Positions 60,067 to 64,000 of a stretch of 64,000 nt of DNA are shown piece after piece. Position 1 is the first letter of the stretch, and the number at the start of each line of letters is the position of its first letter. This DNA comes from CAWDVK01 sp963805715 (GTDB lineage: Bacteria; Actinomycetota; Actinomycetes; Streptosporangiales; Streptosporangiaceae): contig CAWDVK010000007.1 in NCBI GenBank assembly GCA_963805715.1, positions 1-64,000 of the forward strand. The letters run 5' to 3'. The notes beneath the pieces are model-generated. The model made no database searches. It saw nothing but the letters and a program-made list of their open reading frames with translations, and was not told the DNA's origin. The translations under genes were made by a program, and so were the position numbers.

Positions 60067-60573
60067 TCAGAAGTCCTTGATCGCCTCTTGCAGCGCCCGG
60101 TCGACGTCCTGCGGGCTCACGTCGAGTTCCTTGGCGACCTGCTTCTCCGCCCTGGTCACGGAGTTCTTGATGGCCTGCTCGACCTTGACCTCTCCGACGA
60201 CCACGAGCCCGGCCTCGCCGGGGTCGATGAACTCGCCCAGTTCCTTCGCCTCGGACCGCGACATCCCGCGGGCGAGGTGCCCGCTGACGCCGCCGATGAC
60301 GCCGCCGACGGCGGCCGTGCCGATGATCGACGGCGGGAAGATGACCCCGAGCGCCGCCCCGGCGGCGATGCCCCACCAGGCGCCATGCCGGGTGGCCGTC
60401 TCGTCCTTATTCTCGTGGACCTTGCCGTTGAGGTCCTTGGTGATCACGGCCGCGTCGTAGGATCCGACCACGCCCATGGCGTGCGCGTCCTTGACGACCT
60501 GGTAGTCCTCCTGCGCTGCCACTTCATCCGGATATGTCGCTACGAGGACAAATGTGCTGTCGGCCCCGGACAT
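60067..60573 (-). CDS. DUF1269-family protein
   Basis: The 168-residue protein has an N-terminal soluble domain (FVLVATYPDEVAAQEDYQVV), a glycine-rich hydrophobic hairpin (GAWWGIAAGAALGVIFPPSI then GTAAVGGVIGGVSGHLARG) and a C-terminal domain (KNSVTRAEKQVAKELDVSPQ). DUF1269 proteins are membrane-associated and uncharacterised, often stress-related. The ATG start is 60573. It lies downstream of the VIT-type transporter gene and may be co-transcribed. Confidence 0.85.
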   Translation of the reverse strand: MSGADSTFVLVATYPDEVAAQEDYQVVKDAHAMGVVGSYDAAVITKDLNGKVHENKDETATRHGAWWGIAAGAALGVIFPPSIIGTAAVGGVIGGVSGHLARGMSRSEAKELGEFIDPGEAGLVVVGEVKVEQAIKNSVTRAEKQVAKELDVSPQDVDRALQEAIKDF

Positions 60574-60689
60574 GCCACCCCCTGTTTGCTTCGCTGGCTA
60601 GGTTGATCCACCGCAGGCGGCCAGGCAGACCGCCGCGAACCTGTCCCAGGCTGCCGGTCGCGAGCCGCGCGGTCATCACCCGCAGCGGG

Positions 60690-60743
60690 CGACACCTCGG
60701 CCACGGGCGACACCTCGGCCACGGGCGACACCTCGGCCACGGG
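60690..60743. repeat. Tandem repeat, 3 x 18 bp
   Basis: The unit CGACACCTCGGCCACGGG is repeated three times exactly between the VIT-type gene and the DUF1269 gene. Confidence 0.92.
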
Positions 60744-60763
60744 CTGGGCTCAGGTCTGCGGGC

Positions 60764-61499
60764 TCAGTGAACGGCGACGCCGACGAGGTGGCCGATGGTG
60801 TAGGTGAGCCCGGTGGCCACGCAGGCCAGCAGCAGCTGGCGCAGCGCGCCGCGCAGGAACGGCCTGGCGGTGATCCGGGCCACGAGGCCGCCACCGATGA
60901 AGGCGGCCAGGGCGGCCAGTGCGATCGCGATGGGCAGTGACGCCGAGCCAGACCGGCCGATCAGGTACGGCAGCAGCGGGATGACCGCGCCGATCGCGAA
61001 AGTCAGCAGCGACGCGCCCCCGGCGAGAAACGGCGAGGGCAGCTCCTGGTGGTCGATCCCGAGTTCCTCGCGGACATGCACCCGCAAGGCCTCCTCGGGA
61101 TGCGCGGACACCTGGCGGGCTACCTGGTCGGCCAGATCGGCGTCGACGCCGCGCCGCCGGTACATGGCGGCCAGCTCACGGCGCTCGGCCTCCGGGTAGG
61201 TCTTCAGCTTCCCGTCGCTCCTTCTCGACCTCCGCGGCGACCAGCTCGTTCTGCGACGAGACTGACACGAACTCCCCGGCCGCCATCGAGAATGCCCCGG
61301 CCGCCAGGCCCGCCAGCCCGGTCAGCACGATGACCTGGCGCGAGCCGCCGCCGCCGCCGACCCCGGCGATCAGCGAGACGTTGGTGACCAGGCCGTCCAT
61401 CGCGCCGAAGACGGCAGGCCGCAGCCAGCCGCCGGACACGTCGCGGTGCTTGTGGTCATGCTGCTCCGCGAGCCCGCGGGTACGGTTCTCAGCTGTCAT
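60764..61499 (-). CDS. VIT1/CCC1-family iron/manganese transporter, frameshifted
   Basis: The N-terminal part from ATG 61499 has LRPAVFGAMDGLVTNVSLIA and GLAAGAFSMAAGEFVSVSSQ, the first two helices of the vacuolar-iron-transporter family. After EKERRE an extra A near 61205 breaks the frame, which then stops at 61176. The other frame continues properly (LKTYPEAERRELAAMYRRRG, the metal-binding helix) with VREELGIDHQELPSPFLAGG and three more helices to 60764. The family exports Fe(II) or Mn(II) from the cytoplasm. Confidence 0.85.
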
Positions 61500-61874
61500 T
61501 GTCGTGAATGCCTTGACGGTAGGCCTCGGCACTGGCAGGTAACCGAGCGCAGACGAGAGCAGATCCTTCGCTCCGGGCGGAGCCAGAACAACGAGCCGCC
61601 AGCTGCCATTATTCCTGCCGCCCGGCCAGCCTCGTGCTGGCGAGCGGGCCGATCCAGCGGCTGCACGGGCCGGGCCCCGATAGTGACCGGCGCACGGAGA
61701 GCCGCACGAGCTACGCTGAGCTACTTGCGGCGGCTCAGCGTCCGCGCGGCCTGGCACCTGCTGCGGTCCGCGTGATACGCAGGGGTCCGGGTAGTGACGG
61801 ACACCCGGATCGGAAACCGGACAGCAGCAGAGCAGCGTGCAGACCAGCCCCCCAGCCACGGAAGAGACTGCGCT
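61500..61874. other. Intergenic region before the OpuC-type operon
   Basis: These 375 bases between divergent genes contain no supported coding frame. I see no clear promoter consensus or RNA structure. Confidence 0.4.
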
Positions 61875-63056
61875 GTGATCACCTTTGACAACGTCAGCAA
61901 GCGATATCCGGACGGTACCGTGGCCGTCGACGGGCTGAGCCTGGACGTGCCGGCCGGGAAGACGATGGTGCTGGTCGGGCCCAGCGGCTGCGGCAAGACG
62001 ACCTCCCTGCGGATGATCAACCGGCTGGTCGACCCAACGTCCGGCCGCATCCTGCTGGACGGCAGGGACGTCCAGCAGTCCGAGCCCTCGGCGCTGCGGC
62101 GTGGCATCGGGTACGTCATTCAGCAGACCGGCCTGTTCCCGCACCGGACCATCGAGGACAACATCGCGACGGTCCCGCTGCTGAACCACTGGGGCCGGGC
62201 GAAAGCCCGCAGCCGCGCGCGGGAGCTGATGGAGCTGGTGGGCCTGGAGGCTGGCCTGGCCCGCCGGTATCCGCACCAGCTGTCCGGCGGCCAGCAGCAG
62301 CGAGTCGGTGTGGCGCGCGCACTCGCCGCCGACCCGCCGGTCCTGCTCATGGACGAGCCGTTCAGCGCGGTCGACCCGATTGTCAGGGCCACCCTGCAGG
62401 ATGAGCTCTTCCGGCTGCAGGGCGAGCTGCACAAGACGGTCGTGCTCGTCACGCATGACGTGGAGGAGGCGATCAAGGTCGGAGACCTGGTGGCCGTGTT
62501 CCGGCCGGGCGGCAGGCTGGCCCAGGTCGACAGCCCGCAGCAGATGCTCGGCAGGCCGGCCGACGATTACGTCGAGGGCTTCATCGGCTTCGATCGCGGC
62601 ATCCGGCGGCTGTCGTTCTTCGCGGCGGCGGGCCTGGACCTTGATTTCGACGCGGTGGCACCCGAGGACACGACTATTGCCGAGGCCCTGCGCGCGGCCA
62701 CCAAGGCCGGCGAGCCCTGGCTGCTGCTGACCGATGGCGACGGGCGGCCGCGCGGCTGGGCCTCGATCGAGCAGCTGAAGTCGGCCAGCGGCCAGCAGCG
62801 GCTCGCGGACCTCCCGCTCACTTCGTACGGCCACACCTTCCGGCCCGGCAGCGACTCACTGCGGGCGGCGCTGGACGCGACCGTGCTGTCCCGCAGCGGC
62901 CGGGCGGTGGCCGTCGACGAGGACGGGCGCGTGGTCGGGGTTACCTCGTATGAGCGGCTGCGCGCTGCCATCCAGGCCGCGGAGGAGACCTCCGAGCAGT
63001 CCGGCGAACGGTGGCCAGGGCGCGGTGAGGTCGCTGACCAGGCGGCCGCGTCATGA
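61875..63056 (+). CDS. Osmoprotectant (glycine betaine/choline) ABC transporter ATP-binding protein
   Basis: The 393-residue ATPase has Walker A GPSGCGKTTSLRMINRL, the signature LSGGQQQRVGVARAL, Walker B VLLMDEPFSAVDP and the H-loop VTHDVEEAI. A C-terminal tandem of CBS-like strands (LTDGDGRPRGWASIEQL, VDEDGRVVGVTSYERL) is typical of OpuCA/ProV and senses ionic strength. The GTG at 61875 has GGAAGAG upstream and starts the domain. It overlaps the first permease gene by ATGA. Confidence 0.93.
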   Translation: MITFDNVSKRYPDGTVAVDGLSLDVPAGKTMVLVGPSGCGKTTSLRMINRLVDPTSGRILLDGRDVQQSEPSALRRGIGYVIQQTGLFPHRTIEDNIATVPLLNHWGRAKARSRARELMELVGLEAGLARRYPHQLSGGQQQRVGVARALAADPPVLLMDEPFSAVDPIVRATLQDELFRLQGELHKTVVLVTHDVEEAIKVGDLVAVFRPGGRLAQVDSPQQMLGRPADDYVEGFIGFDRGIRRLSFFAAAGLDLDFDAVAPEDTTIAEALRAATKAGEPWLLLTDGDGRPRGWASIEQLKSASGQQRLADLPLTSYGHTFRPGSDSLRAALDATVLSRSGRAVAVDEDGRVVGVTSYERLRAAIQAAEETSEQSGERWPGRGEVADQAAAS

Positions 63057-63742
63057 GCACCTGGACGTGGCTCTCCACTAACGCCGCGATGATCCGGCAG
63101 CTCACGCTGGAGAACGCCATTCTCGGCCTCGTGCCCGCCCTGGTCGGCCTGGCCATCTCCGTACCGGTCGGTATCCTGTGCGTCCGGTTCAGCTGGTCCT
63201 GGCCGCCGGTGCTGTCAGTGACCAGCGCGGTGTACGCTATACCGTCGCTGGCGATCTTCGTCGTGCTGATTCCCTATACCGGGCTGTCCAACCTGACCGT
63301 GATCATCCCGCTGACCTTGTTCTCGCTCTGCGTGCTCGTCCCGAACGTCGTGGACGGCCTCCGGTCCGTTCCCGAGTCCGTCCGGCAGGCGGCGACGGCG
63401 ATGGGATTCGGCACCATGCGCCGCCTGGTCCGGGTAGAACTGCCGCAGGCCATCCCGGTCATCATCGCCGGGCTGCGGGTAGCCACCGTGTCGAGCATCA
63501 GCCTGGCCAGCGTCGGCCAGCTGATCGGGGTCAGCAGCCTCGGTTACTTTTTCATCGACGGCCTCCAGCGCGACTTCCCGCTCGAGATCTACGTGGCCAT
63601 CGTGCTCGTCATCCTGCTGGCCCTGGTCTGTGACCTGATCCTGATCCTGATCCGCTGGCTGCTCACCCCGTGGCAGCGCAGCCAGCGAGCCGGACCGCGC
63701 GTGGATGAGCTGGAGCTCGCCACGGCCGGGCAGCGCGGTTAG
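63053..63742 (+). CDS. Osmoprotectant ABC transporter permease (OpuCB-like)
   Basis: The 229-residue permease has about six helices and the cytoplasmic coupling loop AATAMGFGTMRRLVRVELPQ followed by AIPVIIAGLRV, the EAA motif of binding-protein-dependent permeases. It has no fused substrate-binding domain. The start overlaps the ATPase stop; the second permease begins 24 bases after its own stop. Confidence 0.92.
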   Translation: MSTWTWLSTNAAMIRQLTLENAILGLVPALVGLAISVPVGILCVRFSWSWPPVLSVTSAVYAIPSLAIFVVLIPYTGLSNLTVIIPLTLFSLCVLVPNVVDGLRSVPESVRQAATAMGFGTMRRLVRVELPQAIPVIIAGLRVATVSSISLASVGQLIGVSSLGYFFIDGLQRDFPLEIYVAIVLVILLALVCDLILILIRWLLTPWQRSQRAGPRVDELELATAGQRG

Positions 63743-63766
63743 CACGTCAGAGCCGGAGAGACTGGT

Positions 63767-64000
63767 ATGAGCTTCCTGAGTTTCGCGTGGAACTGGCTGA
63801 AGTCGCCCGCGCAATGGCATGGCGCCGACGGCATCCCCATCCGGGTACTCCAGCACCTGGGCTACAGCGGCCTGTCGCTGCTGGTCGCCGCGACTATCGC
63901 GCTTCCGCTGGGCGTGGCGATCGGCCATAGCGGCCGCGGCTCCTTCGTCATCGTTAGCCTGGCCAATGTATGGCGGGCGATACCGACGCTCGGGCTGCTG
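63767..64000 (+). CDS. Second osmoprotectant ABC permease (partial, cut by the window end)
   Basis: ATG 63767 opens a frame running to the last base (FLSFAWNWLKSPAQWHG, then VLQHLGYSGLSLLVAATIAL). It matches the N-terminus of OpuCD-type permeases. GGAGAG lies upstream. The rest, and probably a substrate-binding protein, lie beyond the window. Confidence 0.88.
   Translation, partial: MSFLSFAWNWLKSPAQWHGADGIPIRVLQHLGYSGLSLLVAATIALPLGVAIGHSGRGSFVIVSLANVWRAIPTLGLL

Noticed and set aside
61176..62834. 552-residue minus-strand frame across the ABC ATPase gene
   Set aside because: Only its last 107 residues are real (the start of the VIT transporter); the rest is antisense to the ATPase.

Overview
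The window is chromosomal DNA from a very GC-rich actinomycete (Actinomycetota). The evidence is a WhiB1-like protein beside a PdtaS-type kinase, SigR/RsrA, a SigF/SigH-type sigma factor with its RsbW-like partner, nickel superoxide dismutase with SodX, the actinobacterial E2-E1 fusion Kgd, SepX/GlpR next to the Glp (MoeA) gene, and a 13E12-type DUF222-HNH gene. The content and order resemble Streptomyces/Streptosporangium-type genomes; I cannot place it to genus. At least 11 genes have a -10 hexamer 6-7 bases before the start codon, the layout of leaderless mRNAs.

Layout. 1-3310 (minus): OsmC, flavin monooxygenase and TPR protein. 3361-6466 (plus): metX-metY-CoA-binding protein, sulfur assimilation into homocysteine. 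6467-8115: a small island-like segment bounded by a 27-bp imperfect direct repeat that overlaps the 3' end of tRNA-Ala; it carries a two-gene toxin-antitoxin-like pair behind a palindromic operator. 8262-15533: conserved block with sepX/glpR, a GNAT enzyme, mog-moaC-glp (molybdenum cofactor), galU, 5-formyl-THF cyclo-ligase, a Ruc/FmdB zinc-ribbon protein behind a CIRCE-like site, and MTA phosphorylase, then tRNA-Arg. 15801-18605: membrane protein, sulfotransferase, short-chain dehydrogenase, CBS protein. 18710-24493: hisN-rsgA-aroA, YedK/HMCES, DksA-type protein and sigR-rsrA with a perfect-spacing SigR promoter. 24724-29924: two membrane HD-GYP-type proteins, then a free biotin carrier, a hotdog thioesterase and a ThDP enzyme. 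30021-38352: pdtaS, whiB1, lipid kinase, rsbW-sigF, sodN/sodX, APC permease. 38634-46000: CGNR regulator, quinone oxidoreductase, PadR-like regulator, DUF6104-type protein, kgd. 46538-52902: DedA, BlaI-like regulator, nitrilase-fold hydrolase, GntR, MntP-like pump, sedolisin, ferredoxin, methyltransferase. 52864-57714: a sugar/methyl-transfer cluster. 57796-64000: HNH protein, DUF1269 protein, VIT-type transporter and the start of an osmoprotectant (OpuC-type) ABC operon.

Two features run through the whole window. First, seven reading-frame breaks of 1-2 bases interrupt otherwise well conserved genes (TPR, SDR, pdtaS, kgd twice, dedA, VIT transporter). The break in central-metabolism kgd makes sequence or assembly error a likely explanation for many of them. 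Second, 17 short tandem-repeat arrays (units 14-21 bp, most often 15) are scattered about one per 4 kb, in gene tails, linkers and intergenic gaps. One of them decides whether a glycosyltransferase and a methyltransferase are read as one fused protein or as two overlapping genes.
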